Assembly: GCA_963700865.1 (NCBI GenBank)
Contig: CAVOZC010000014.1
Span: 33,414-97,413, forward strand
Direction of reading: 5' to 3'
Source of the DNA: CAVOGJ01 sp963700865
GTDB taxonomy: Bacteria; Planctomycetota; Planctomycetia; Pirellulales; Pirellulaceae
DNA length: 64,000 nt
This document shows positions 20,208 to 29,674 of the stretch, piece by piece. Each line of letters opens with the position of its first letter. The first letter of the stretch is position 1. Below the pieces are notes generated by a model. It saw nothing but the letters and a program-made list of their open reading frames with translations, was not told the origin of the DNA and searched no databases. Made by a program: the position numbers and the translations under genes.

Positions 20208-20882
20208 GCCATGGACTCCTCGTTGGACCGACGATGTCGACACGGTGGTCGCGACCTGGCATCGTCCAAGTGCCATTCGCTCCGTGGGTACAAGTATTGG
20301 TTCGATCCGCGACCGACGCACATTTTACAGGCTGAAGCCCCACGAGGGACGGAAGATTGCGATACGGCGACAGGAAGCCAGCACGAAGCGATGCGCGTTG
20401 ATCAGCGCCGATGGGCGATTCTCATGTCCGACCACCTGAGGCAGTGACCCCGCTTGGCCTCGTGGCGCAGCCGTCCCCGGCTGCGAGCAGGACCGTCGAC
20501 GTCGGCGTCATGTTGGGAACTTGCGTGGCAGGTCTCGTCTTGTCGCCGCTGGCGCGTCGTGGCAGTGGTGCGCGGCCGGGACGACCACGCTTTGACGAGA
20601 CCAAACGGAGTGTGTCACCATTCCAAACGGGTCGATCGGGACGGCCTCGCTGCCATCGTCGAGCATTGCGAGCATGGGCAGCATGGGCAAAATGGCAAGA
20701 ACACGTAGCCGGGGAATCCAGGAAGGAGTTGCGCGGTTATGACTAAATTGCTGATCGCAGCGATTATCCGAGTCGAAACTAACAGAGACGCTGCCGTTGC
20801 GCTCCGGACGCAGCGGCCGTCGCATTGACCGTCGTGCATCCCCGAAAGCGAATCCATGTGTTTCACTCGAGTTGTCCCAGCG
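20208..20882. other. Intergenic region without a supported gene
   Basis: This 675-bp stretch separates the S41 peptidase from the divergent TolC gene and should hold both promoters. The short ORFs in it (for example 20411-20746 on the plus strand) are Arg/Ala/Gly-rich with no recognisable motif or ribosome-binding site. A small near-repeat of GAGCATGGGC-type units lies near 20665-20695. I see no RNA gene, operator or terminator. Confidence 0.5.
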
Positions 20883-22931
20883 ATGAAAGGCCAGCCGCGG
20901 GTCTGGCTGGTTGTTTTGCTGGTCCTTGGGGGAAGCTGCCTGGCCGCCGGCCGCGATGGCCTACCCGCCGCGGCCACGGAACCGCTGCCTCCTGCCTTTG
21001 TCCCGGGCCGCCCCACGACGGCCGCCCGCGAGACCGACGGGCCGCGAGTCGGCGAGTCGGCCGCTTTCCCCGCCGCTGCCTGCGCCGAGCAGCCACGAGA
21101 CAGTATTCACCCTTGGCCCGCTGCGGCGCGGCTGCGACGGTTCCCCGCCGCTAATCCGTCGGTGCAACGAACCAGCGGAACCGTCGCATCCGATGTCTCG
21201 GCCACGGCTACCGTGGGACGTCAGGAACTCCTCCGTTTTCCCGGGGCCGATCCCAACGATCACGTCGCGACGACCGCGCCGCCCTCCCTGCCTGCGTCGA
21301 CCGGGTCTCAGCCGGCGGGTGGAGCTGCGGACCTCGGTGCCTGGTGGGACTCGCTGATTGGCAGCCCGTTGCGCCCGTCGCAGCAGGTCAAGCCGATCTC
21401 AATCGCGTCGCTCATCGGTTCCGCCTTGACGTTTTCCTCGCGCGTGCAGGTCCTCAGCGCATCGCCGTTGATCTCGGATACGGCCATCATCGAGGCCGAC
21501 TCGGAATTTGACTGGGCCGCCTTCATGGAAACATCCTGGAAGGACACGAACGAGCCCGTGGGGAACACGTTGACGACAGGCGGACCGCCACGTTTTCTCG
21601 ACGAGTATGCCCGCTATCGAGTCGGTGGGCGCCACAAATTGGGGACTGGCGGTCAATTCGAAGTCGGGCAGGAATATGGCTATCAGCGAAGCAATTCCCT
21701 CTTCTTTGTGCCGAATGATCAGGGGACGGCTCGCCTCACACTCAATTTTACGCAACCGCTCTTGCGCGGCGGGGGACGACCATACAACTACAGCACGATC
21801 GTGCTGGCTCAACTACAATCGGGACTCGCGCGTGACCAATTCTCGCGCGAGCTCCAAGCCCACCTGCTTGAGGTCACCCAGGCCTACTGGGCTCTTTATC
21901 GGGATCGCGGTGCGTTGTTGCAGCGCCAGCGGCTGCTCGAGCGGGGCGAAAAGATTCTCCGCGACCTGGAATTGCGTCAGGATCTTGACACAGTGGCCAG
22001 CCAGATTGTCCGCGCTCGCGCAGCCGTGGCTTCGCGCCGGTCCAATCTGTTTCGCGCCGCTGCGGACGTGAAGAATTCCGAGGGACGCATCCGCACGCTC
22101 GTCAATGCGCCGGACCTGGGTCTGATCGACGAATTCGAGCTCACGCCCCGCGATTACCCGGCCAACTTTGAAGTGCCGATTGACATGGCACAAGCCATCC
22201 AGACATCGTTTCAAAATCGGCCGGAGGTCGCCCAGTCGATGAAAGAGATCCGCAGCAGCGGCGTCCGCTTGGAAGTCGCCAAGAACGAGCTGTTGCCAGT
22301 GTTGGACTTGTTCGCGGAAACCTATGTCAAGGGATTGCGCGGAGAATCCGACATTGGCGGCGCCTGGCAGGATCAGTTCGGGGTGGGCGGCCCCAGCTAC
22401 ACGACGGGATTGCGATTTGAGATGCCGCTGCGCAATCGTGCCTCGCGAGCCCGCTTTCAGCGGCAGGCCGTCGAGTTACGTCAGTATCAGCAGAAGCTGC
22501 AGAACACCCTGCAGGTCTTGCAACTGGAAGTCGAAATCGCCGTGCGCGAGGCCCTCACGGCTTACCGCGAGATTAATGCCAAGCATCAGTCGATGCGGGC
22601 AGCGGAGGTGGAAGTGGCTTTCCTGACACAGCGCTGGAAACTGCTGCCTGGCGACGACCGATCCGTAAGTTTGCTGCTGGAGGACCTGCTGAATGCACAC
22701 GAACGATTGGCCGAGCAGGAATTCGGCTTTCTCGACGCCCAGGTGCAATACAACGTAGCGCTGGTGCTGTTGCGGAAAGCGACGGGAACGCTGCTGCAAT
22801 CCGAGCGCGTGACGGTGACGAGGGCGGAATGTGACGGTATCCCGCACTTGGAGCTCAGGCAACAAGACATGGCCGGTTTCACCGCTCCAACCGCAGGACA
22901 AGACATCATGATGCAGACGAACATACCGTAA
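20883..22931 (+). CDS. TolC-family outer-membrane channel protein
   Basis: The protein has 682 residues. A signal peptide (MKGQPRVWLVVLLVLGGSCL) is followed by about 160 low-complexity Ala/Pro-rich residues and then the outer-membrane factor fold. FTQPLLRGGGRPYNYSTIVLAQ is a typical TolC strand region. Long amphipathic helices follow (LQAHLLEVTQAYWALYRDRGALLQRQ, split by charge, and LQVLQLEVEIAVREALTAYREI), and two repeats of this helix pattern are visible. TolC proteins are trimeric exit ducts joined to an inner-membrane pump through HlyD/MacA-type adaptors. I chose ATG 20883 because it directly starts the signal peptide. The SecA-like gene begins 9 bp after its stop, and two adaptor genes follow on the same strand, which fits a dedicated exporter. 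Confidence 0.88.
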   Translation: MKGQPRVWLVVLLVLGGSCLAAGRDGLPAAATEPLPPAFVPGRPTTAARETDGPRVGESAAFPAAACAEQPRDSIHPWPAAARLRRFPAANPSVQRTSGTVASDVSATATVGRQELLRFPGADPNDHVATTAPPSLPASTGSQPAGGAADLGAWWDSLIGSPLRPSQQVKPISIASLIGSALTFSSRVQVLSASPLISDTAIIEADSEFDWAAFMETSWKDTNEPVGNTLTTGGPPRFLDEYARYRVGGRHKLGTGGQFEVGQEYGYQRSNSLFFVPNDQGTARLTLNFTQPLLRGGGRPYNYSTIVLAQLQSGLARDQFSRELQAHLLEVTQAYWALYRDRGALLQRQRLLERGEKILRDLELRQDLDTVASQIVRARAAVASRRSNLFRAAADVKNSEGRIRTLVNAPDLGLIDEFELTPRDYPANFEVPIDMAQAIQTSFQNRPEVAQSMKEIRSSGVRLEVAKNELLPVLDLFAETYVKGLRGESDIGGAWQDQFGVGGPSYTTGLRFEMPLRNRASRARFQRQAVELRQYQQKLQNTLQVLQLEVEIAVREALTAYREINAKHQSMRAAEVEVAFLTQRWKLLPGDDRSVSLLLEDLLNAHERLAEQEFGFLDAQVQYNVALVLLRKATGTLLQSERVTVTRAECDGIPHLELRQQDMAGFTAPTAGQDIMMQTNIP

Positions 22932-22940
22932 GAGCTGATC

Positions 22941-24899
22941 ATGCACGCCACACTGGCCCCCTATCGACGACTGACGCAGCGTGTCTTGCCGGGCGCGTTT
23001 ACACCGCGTCCGATGGATCGAGCGGCGGTCGCACGCATTCGTCAACGGGAAGCCTCCCTGAACGATCTGGCAACTCGTGAACTTGGCGAACACTTCGGTC
23101 AGCTGCGGTCCGAAATCGAGGCGGGCGCGACGCCGCTGCAGTTGGAGGTTGTGACCCGTTCGTTCGCACTGGTCTCCGAGGCCATTCGTCGGCGGCTGGG
23201 AATGCGTTTGTACGACGAGCAACTGTTGGCGGGACTGGCGTTAGCGACAGGCAATGTGGCGGAAATGAAGACCGGCGAGGGCAAGACGCTCGTCGCCTCA
23301 CTTCCCGCGGCGCTGTATGGACTCACCGGCCAGGGCGTACACGTGGCGACGGTCAATGGCTATCTGGCTCGTCGAGACTATGAACTGATGCGAGGTCCCT
23401 TGGAGTTATTAGGCCTGACAGTGGGGCTCTCCGCTCCCGGTCTGCATCCGCGGCAGAAGCGGCGTGCTTATGAGTGTGATGTCACTTATAGCACGGGGTG
23501 TGAATTGGGATTCGATTTCCTCAGGGACCAGGTGGCTCTCCGCAGTCGCCGGCGTCCTCAGTTAGGCGAGCGGCTACGTGAAGGGCTGCAGGGGAACCCA
23601 CAGTTGGAGCTGGAACTGATTCAACGGGGCCATGCTCTGGCGATCATTGATGAAGTGGACAGTGTACTGATCGACGAGGCCAATGCCCCCCTCATCTTGA
23701 GCGGCCAGCGGGATCGCGCGGCGACCGAGGCCATCTTTCGCCGCGCGGCCGAAGTCGCAGCTCAATTGGTAAATGGCCAGGATTATGTCCATGACCGTCG
23801 TCGTCGCACACTCTGGCTGACGGCCCGTGGGCTGCGAGCCATCCATGCCAACCCGTCTCACATCCCGAGTACGGGACTACTTCGGCCCTGGTCCGTCTAC
23901 ATCGAGCAGGCCCTGCGTGCCTCGCTGATTTTCCATCGCGATCGTGACTACATCGTTCACGAGCGCAAGGTACGACTGGTCGATCAATATACGGGTCGTA
24001 TCTTCACCGATCGCCATTGGCGGGACGGATTGCATCAGGCCGTCGAGCAAAACGAGGGTCTACCGATCACGCCAGAAAAACAGACGATCGCCAGCATCTC
24101 GCGGCAGCGCTATTTTGGACGGTATGAACGGCTGTGCGGCATGTCGGGCACCTGCACGGGCCATGAGGCGGAACTGAGAGACTTTTACGATCTTTCGGTT
24201 GTCGTGATTCCGGAACGCCTGCCGAGCCGCCTGAAACGTTACCCCACGCTCTACTTTCCGACCAAAGAGGCCAAATGGCGGGGCATCCTCCATCAGATTG
24301 TGGCTCGTCGTGAGACAAACCAACCGCTGTTGATCGGTACGCGTACGGTTGAGGAGAGTCGCGGCATTTCCGATTTGTTGGCACTTCACGACATTGGTCA
24401 TCAACTGCTGAACGGCACCCAAGACGAAGATGAGGCTGCCATCGTGTCCGCCGCCGGTGCATCAGGGGCGTTGACGATTGCCACCAACATGGCTGGCCGA
24501 GGCACGGATATTCGACTCGATTCAGCGGCGATTGCCAGCGGCGGCTTGCATGTGATCGCGACCGAACGGCAAGAATCGGCCCGTGTCGATCGACAGCTTG
24601 CCGGTCGTGCTGCCCGGCAGGGAGAGCCCGGATCGTATCAATGTTTTGTTTCGGCCGAAGACGATTTGCTGCAAGAACACGCACCGGATGCTGCCCGATC
24701 CATCGCCGCCTGGTGCGAACGCCATCCTGTGGGCAGCACGAGCCTGACGCTGGACCGTCTGATGGATCGAGTACAGCGGCGGGCCGAGCGCGAATCCTAC
24801 CGCACGCGTTGCCAACTATTCCAGCAGGATGATTGGCTAAATGATGTCCTGACCACCATGGCCGATCCCACGTCGGCGGTGATTTCGCCTCTCTGGTAA
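22941..24899 (+). CDS. Short SecA paralogue (SecA-like motor ATPase)
   Basis: The protein has 652 residues, against about 800-900 for housekeeping SecA. It has Walker A MKTGEGKT (109-116), the SecA-specific VATVNGYLARRD, TYSTGCELGFDFLRDQ, Walker B IIDEVDSVLIDEA (about 235-247), YTGRIF and, in the second motor domain, TNMAGRGTDIRL and AGRAARQGEPGS (the arginine finger region). The preprotein-crosslinking insert seems present in shortened form. The helical wing/scaffold is shortened, and the C-terminal linker and zinc-binding tail are absent. SecA drives proteins through SecYEG; shortened SecA2 proteins export special substrates. Its place between a TolC gene (9 bp upstream) and two HlyD-type adaptors (19 bp downstream) suggests it powers, or delivers to, that export apparatus. 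This role is inference. Confidence 0.88.
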   Translation: MHATLAPYRRLTQRVLPGAFTPRPMDRAAVARIRQREASLNDLATRELGEHFGQLRSEIEAGATPLQLEVVTRSFALVSEAIRRRLGMRLYDEQLLAGLALATGNVAEMKTGEGKTLVASLPAALYGLTGQGVHVATVNGYLARRDYELMRGPLELLGLTVGLSAPGLHPRQKRRAYECDVTYSTGCELGFDFLRDQVALRSRRRPQLGERLREGLQGNPQLELELIQRGHALAIIDEVDSVLIDEANAPLILSGQRDRAATEAIFRRAAEVAAQLVNGQDYVHDRRRRTLWLTARGLRAIHANPSHIPSTGLLRPWSVYIEQALRASLIFHRDRDYIVHERKVRLVDQYTGRIFTDRHWRDGLHQAVEQNEGLPITPEKQTIASISRQRYFGRYERLCGMSGTCTGHEAELRDFYDLSVVVIPERLPSRLKRYPTLYFPTKEAKWRGILHQIVARRETNQPLLIGTRTVEESRGISDLLALHDIGHQLLNGTQDEDEAAIVSAAGASGALTIATNMAGRGTDIRLDSAAIASGGLHVIATERQESARVDRQLAGRAARQGEPGSYQCFVSAEDDLLQEHAPDAARSIAAWCERHPVGSTSLTLDRLMDRVQRRAERESYRTRCQLFQQDDWLNDVLTTMADPTSAVISPLW

Positions 24900-24918
24900 T
24901 CATTTCCGACGAGCCGAC

Positions 24919-26797
24919 ATGACGATTGCACCCGACTCCTTCCCGCCGATCACACCGCCCGCGGCAGCCAGCCTGTCCCGCGACGGGGCCGTGTCGCCGG
25001 CAAGGCTGGACGAGGAGTTGCGAACTTTTCCTCACCGAGACCGCCGGTCGCGATCGGCTACCACGAATTTTGGCGCTGGGTGGCCAATACACCGCGGCTG
25101 ACTTTATTGGCTACTTTCAAAGCCACGAGGATGTGCTGGTGCCTCTCGCGACCTGGGGCGAATGGTCCGCGTCGGACCATGACCCGCGCACGAAGTTGGT
25201 CGCCGCGGCGAGCCACGAGAGTGTCATCGGCAACCGCCTGGTAACCCGCTGTCTTTCCAATAAGGACGAGGTATTCGTGGTTGCGCTACCCACTTCGGTG
25301 GACGTCGCTACGCCGACGGTGCTGACCGTCGTCGTCACGGCCGCCCATGCACGGATGGCGGAGTTACTGCGTCAGGTGGAATATCTCGGCGCCGCCCTCG
25401 TCCGTTGGCGACTCACCCAAACCATCACGCAACTGGATTGGGACGCCCTTGCCTGCGCGGGTGCCGCTGAACTGGTGACACGCATTTCGTCCAGTGATTC
25501 CAAAACGGCGGCCGCGTTTCGCTTGGTCCATGACCTGCAAGTATTTTTTGAATGTCACCAGGTGGTGTTGGGTGTCAGGCGTTCCGGACGCATGGCCGGT
25601 TGTGAGATTGCCGCCGTTTCCGGGATGGCCGATTTTGAGCGCCATTCGACGGCACTTCAGCTGCTCAACGCCGCCCTCGATGAATGTCTCGTACGCGGCC
25701 AACTGACGGCCTGGCCTCCGTTGGATCCCTCGCAACGGCAAGCCACGCTGGCCCATCGGAAGCTCGTAGGGCCCGGACGGGAAGAGGCGGTACTCAGCTA
25801 TCCCATGGTCACCGTCGCTGGTCAGACCATTGGCGCTCTGCTGATCACGGGGCGGAAAGCGACCATCCACCAACCGCGTGTCCCGTCGGCGCTCAAGACC
25901 CTCGCGCCGCACCTGGCCACGGCACTCGACATCCGCCGCCGAGCCGAACCGTCATGGCTTGTCAAACTCCAACAAGGATTTGCCGGAAGCAGGGCCGACC
26001 GACGTCGTCGCCGCTGGCTGGCCGTGGCCGCCGCCGCGGCACTGCTCGTCGTACCTTGGCTCCCCTTTCCGTACCAGGTGTCAACGGACTGTCGCGTCGA
26101 ACCGGCCATCCGCCGCTTTTGCGTCGCACCCTATGGTGGCATCCTCAAGAGCAGCCAAGTTCACCCGGGTGACGTCGTGACTAGCGGCCAGGCGCTGGCC
26201 ATCATGGACGACCGTGAATTGCGCTTCGAACTGTCGGCGGCCCTGGCGGATTTGGGTCGAGCCCGCACCAAACGTGATCAGGCCATGAACGAACATGACA
26301 CCTCCGAGGCCCGCTTGGCCGAATTAGAGATGCAGCGATATGACTTACAGGTTAACTTGCTCCGCGGTCGCGAGGACCAGTTAATCATCAAAAGCCCGCT
26401 CGCTGGGGTCGTGCTCGAGGGAGACTTGGATGATGTCGAAGGCGCCCCGGTCAAGGCTGGTCAGGCGCTGTACGTAATCGCCCCACTGGATCCGATTCGA
26501 CTGGAAATCCATATCGATGAAATCGATATCGGAGAGGTCCGTGTGGGGCAAGCGGTCACGGCCCAATTGGAAGGCGGGCTGGGAGAAATCAAGGGAGTGA
26601 TCGCGAAACTGCATCCACGATCGGAACTGCATGACAATCGCAACGTGTTTGTCGCCCAAGTCGAATTGCGGAACGCCGATGGACGCTTGAAGCCTGGCAT
26701 GCAGGGTCGCGGAGACATCTCGATCGGTGTTCGCTCACTCGGATGGATTTGGTTTCACAAGCCGTGGCATCGGTTCCGCATGTGGACCGGGTGGTGA
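24919..26797 (+). CDS. HlyD-type periplasmic adaptor with GAF-like N-terminal domain, one frameshift
   Basis: The ATG at 24919 (MTIAPDSFPPITPPAAA) gives a plausible N-terminus up to DEELR. Dropping one A near 25023 joins it to LFLTETAGRDRLPRIL and the long frame. The joined protein is about 625 residues. Residues about 45-340 are soluble and include a region resembling a GAF sensor fold (AFRLVHDLQVFFECHQVVLGV...TVAGQTIGALLI). One membrane helix follows (WLAVAAAAALLVVPWL). After it come the barrel-sandwich (biotinyl-lipoyl-like) halves (PYGGILKSSQVHPGDVVTSG, and SPLAGVVLEGDL), a short coiled coil, and the beta-barrel (LEIHIDEIDIGEVRVGQAV). HlyD adaptors bridge inner-membrane pumps to TolC. The cytoplasmic GAF-like part is unusual and could sense a ligand or cargo. 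It begins 19 bp after the SecA-like gene. Confidence 0.83.
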
Positions 26798-26835
26798 TCG
26801 TCTCCTCTGCTTCCTGACCGCGACAACCAAACATC

Positions 26836-28995
26836 ATGACGCAACCCAACAGCGGCACTATCGAACTGGGAAATGTCGTGCTTCTGTTGCGCGATGATCT
26901 CGAATTTTCCCTGCAGCAATACGACGGAAAAGTCTGCTATCTCGTCGAGGACAGGCTGCATGCCCGCTTTCATCGCATGGGACTGGCAGAATATGCCTTC
27001 GTGTCTTTGTTGGACGGGACCACCACCATCAGCGAGGCCATCGCGCTGACGGCTGGCCAACTTGGCGAGCAATCATTCACCGATCGCGACGCGGCCACCA
27101 TTTGCCGCTGGCTTATCGAAAATGAACTTGCCCACACCGAGGCCTCACGATCCGCTGAACGATTGACTGAAGCAGCAGGGAAGTCTCAGCAACGGAAACG
27201 CGCGGAGTGGCTGAATCCGTTGATTCTCCGCATCCCCTTGCTGCGACCGAACCGCTGGCTGGCCGACCTGGAACCGCGGCTCGGCTGGTTGTTTAGCAAG
27301 CCGGCTTTTCTGCTCTGGCTGTTGACGATCGGCGTCGCGGTCCGGCAATTGCTGGCGTCGAGCGAACTCCTGTGGTCGGACCAATCCGTGTTCGCTCCGT
27401 CGAATCTGGCCTGGATGAGCCTGGCATGTGCCCTGTTGAAACTGGTCCATGAAATGGCTCATGGCATTGCTTGCAAGCGGTTTGGGGGCGATGTGCGGGA
27501 GGCGGGCGTGGTGCTGATCATCGGCGCGCCGGTTCCTTATGTGGATGTTACGTCAGCTTGGCGTTTTCGTTCCAAGTGGCAACGGATTTTCGTTTCCGCC
27601 GCCGGCATGTACGTCGAGCTGTTGGTGGCCGCCATCGCGGCCCTGGTCTTCGTGCATACGCGCAACCCCATCGTGCAAATCCACGCGCGGAATATCGTGC
27701 TCGCCGGCAGCATCGTCACGCTCTTCATCAACGCAAACCCCCTCATGCGGTTTGACGGCTACTACATACTTTCCGATGCGTTGGAAATCCCCAACTTGTC
27801 GGGCTTGGGTCAGCAGTTTCTCCAGCATGTCATCAGGCGATTCGCCTTGGGCATGCCGTCGCAATTGCCCGCTGCGAGTGCGAAACAACGTTGGATCATT
27901 GCCGTGTACGGATTGCTGGCGGCGTGTTGGCGGCTGTTCGTTTGCGCCAGTCTGCTCACCGCGGCGGCAACGCTCTGGGGAGGCCTCGGCGCGGGGTTAG
28001 CGATCGGCGTGGCAGCCTTATGGCTCGGCAGCCCCCTTGTAAAGTTCGCCCGACTCGTTTTTGCCAGTCACCGTCGGGCACGTCCTGACCCGCTGCGACT
28101 GGCCGTTGTGGCCGCGCTGTCTGTCGCCACCCTCATTTTCCTGGTGACATTACCACAGCCGGGTGGAGTGCGGGCTCCCGCGGTCGTCAGCTACGAGCCG
28201 AAACAAGTGGTCCGCGCCTCGTTCGACGGCTTTGTGCGGGAAGTGCATGTCAGTGGGGGCAACAAGGTCGAACCGGATCAGGTCTTGCTGGTCATCGACA
28301 ATCCCGAACTGCGAGCCCAGCTGGCCAACCTCGAATTGGAACGCGAGCAGTCACGGATGCGGACCCGCCAATTCAGCAGCGGCAGCCAGATTGCCGCCTC
28401 TCAGGTAGAGGAAGAGTTACGCAGGACGATTGAAGAGCGACTCGAAGAGTGTTCCCGGCAACTTGCCCAGGCAACCGTGCGAGCCACAGCTCCCGGCACC
28501 GTGGTCTCGCGAGACGTGGATTCCCTGCTCGGCGCTTACGTTCAGGAGGGGACCCCTCTGCTGACGATTGGGGACGAGGCGCGAAAACAACTGGTGTTGT
28601 CGATCGGCCAACGAGACCTCGATTTTTTTCGCGGGCAAGTCGGAGAGCCGGTGAACGTGCGAATCAACGCTCCCCAGTTGGAGGTGCTGACCGGAACCCT
28701 GACACAACTCGACCCGCTGGCAAGTCGTCGTTTGGAGCAGTTCGAGTTGGGTGCCGCCGCTGGCGGACCGCTCCCCGTCCGACCGGCAGCTGCCGAGTCG
28801 TCGAAATCAGCACCAGCGAACTGGGAATTGCTCGAGCCTCGCTTCACCGCCGCCGTACAACTGAATGACCAGCAGAGCCTCGCGGTACACGCGGGTCAAC
28901 GGGCCACGGTGCGTCTGAGTGCGTCGTCTCGGAGCCTTGCCGAGTCTCTCGGGACGGTCATTCAGGATTGGTTCCAATCACGCCTGCGTCCCTGA
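26836..28995 (+). CDS. PqqD-like / site-2 metalloprotease (M50) / HlyD fusion membrane protein
   Basis: The protein has 719 residues. Residues about 25-105 resemble a PqqD-type winged helix (GKVCYLVEDRLHARFHRMG, AEYAFVSLLDG). The integral membrane core carries the M50 zinc motif HEMAH (His205, Glu206, His209) and the second-site motif NPLMRFDGYY with the third ligand Asp307. About six to eight hydrophobic segments span 150-460. From about 475 the chain becomes a HlyD adaptor: FDGFVREVHVSGGNKVEPDQ, a coiled coil near 515-560, then APGTVVSRDVDSLLG and a beta-barrel end. Site-2 proteases cut substrates within the membrane, and PqqD-like domains bind peptide substrates in RiPP pathways. The combination suggests recognition, trimming and export of a peptide or protein. 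It follows the GAF-HlyD gene by 38 bp. Confidence 0.85.
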   Translation: MTQPNSGTIELGNVVLLLRDDLEFSLQQYDGKVCYLVEDRLHARFHRMGLAEYAFVSLLDGTTTISEAIALTAGQLGEQSFTDRDAATICRWLIENELAHTEASRSAERLTEAAGKSQQRKRAEWLNPLILRIPLLRPNRWLADLEPRLGWLFSKPAFLLWLLTIGVAVRQLLASSELLWSDQSVFAPSNLAWMSLACALLKLVHEMAHGIACKRFGGDVREAGVVLIIGAPVPYVDVTSAWRFRSKWQRIFVSAAGMYVELLVAAIAALVFVHTRNPIVQIHARNIVLAGSIVTLFINANPLMRFDGYYILSDALEIPNLSGLGQQFLQHVIRRFALGMPSQLPAASAKQRWIIAVYGLLAACWRLFVCASLLTAAATLWGGLGAGLAIGVAALWLGSPLVKFARLVFASHRRARPDPLRLAVVAALSVATLIFLVTLPQPGGVRAPAVVSYEPKQVVRASFDGFVREVHVSGGNKVEPDQVLLVIDNPELRAQLANLELEREQSRMRTRQFSSGSQIAASQVEEELRRTIEERLEECSRQLAQATVRATAPGTVVSRDVDSLLGAYVQEGTPLLTIGDEARKQLVLSIGQRDLDFFRGQVGEPVNVRINAPQLEVLTGTLTQLDPLASRRLEQFELGAAAGGPLPVRPAAAESSKSAPANWELLEPRFTAAVQLNDQQSLAVHAGQRATVRLSASSRSLAESLGTVIQDWFQSRLRP

Positions 28996-29087
28996 ACAAG
29001 AGCCCGCAAGGCGGCTGGTAACGCGATCGATCCTACCATCGCTTCATTTCACTCCGGGTTTCGCCAACGACGCAGGGCTCGCATCGA

Positions 29088-29411
29088 TCAGCTGCCCGTA
29101 TCGACCGGAGGTAACACCGGCATCGTCAGGTCCTCGTCCAGCCGAGCTGCAACCGACGCCGCGCGCGGTCGTCCCTCACCGGACCAGCGATCCGTGCCCG
29201 GTGGCAACTCGTCCGTACCCGGGCCGACCGGAGCCAGCACGGTGGGGGCCCGCTGGGCCGTATGGGTCACGGAGGAAATCTGGGGCTCCAACGTGGTTTC
29301 GGATATCGGAGCGGCCGGAGCGATGCCACCCCATTGTTTCATCACGATGAAGAAAGCTGTCAGTGCCAGCACCGGCAAGAACAAAATCAACAAACGTCCC
29401 ATCGTTTTCAT
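29088..29411 (-). CDS. Small single-pass membrane protein
   Basis: The protein has 107 residues: one N-terminal transmembrane helix (MGRLLILFLPVLALTAFFIV) and a Pro/Thr/Gly-rich outside tail with no recognisable domain. A strong ribosome-binding site (AGGAGG, 8 bases before the ATG) supports the start at 29411; longer frames upstream lack one. It follows rsmH on the same strand after a 263-bp gap. FtsL often takes this position after rsmH, but the tail lacks the FtsL coiled coil, so I do not call it FtsL. It also lies convergent to, and 92 bp from, the M50-HlyD gene. The 29412-29674 gap holds no other gene I can support. Confidence 0.6.
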   Translation of the reverse strand: MKTMGRLLILFLPVLALTAFFIVMKQWGGIAPAAPISETTLEPQISSVTHTAQRAPTVLAPVGPGTDELPPGTDRWSGEGRPRAASVAARLDEDLTMPVLPPVDTGS

Positions 29412-29674
29412 CGCTTGCCTCCTCCTTGAGGCTGCCGAGTCGGTCGCGGTTCCGTTGGCCGCGCCCTGCTGATCGTGATGTCGTCCCTGCGTGATCCGTC
29501 TTATCGAGAGGCATTCCATTCCCCAATTCGCTCCCGCTTGTGCGGGGAATGGCGTCTTCCGAATGCCGCGATTCAGCTTATTTTATCGTCGTTTTCCATT
29601 CAGGCTCACTGGTCTTCAGCCGGTTCCGCCGGATACCATGTGAGGTCGGCGGCCGGAGCGACGCACGGAGCACG

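Noticed and set aside
20411..20746. Small ORF between the S41 peptidase and TolC genes
   Set aside because: Arg/Gly/Ala-rich composition, no motif and no ribosome-binding site.
29088..29411. FtsL in the usual place after rsmH
   Set aside because: It has the right size and one membrane helix, but the outside part is Pro-rich without a coiled coil, and a 263-bp gap separates it from rsmH.
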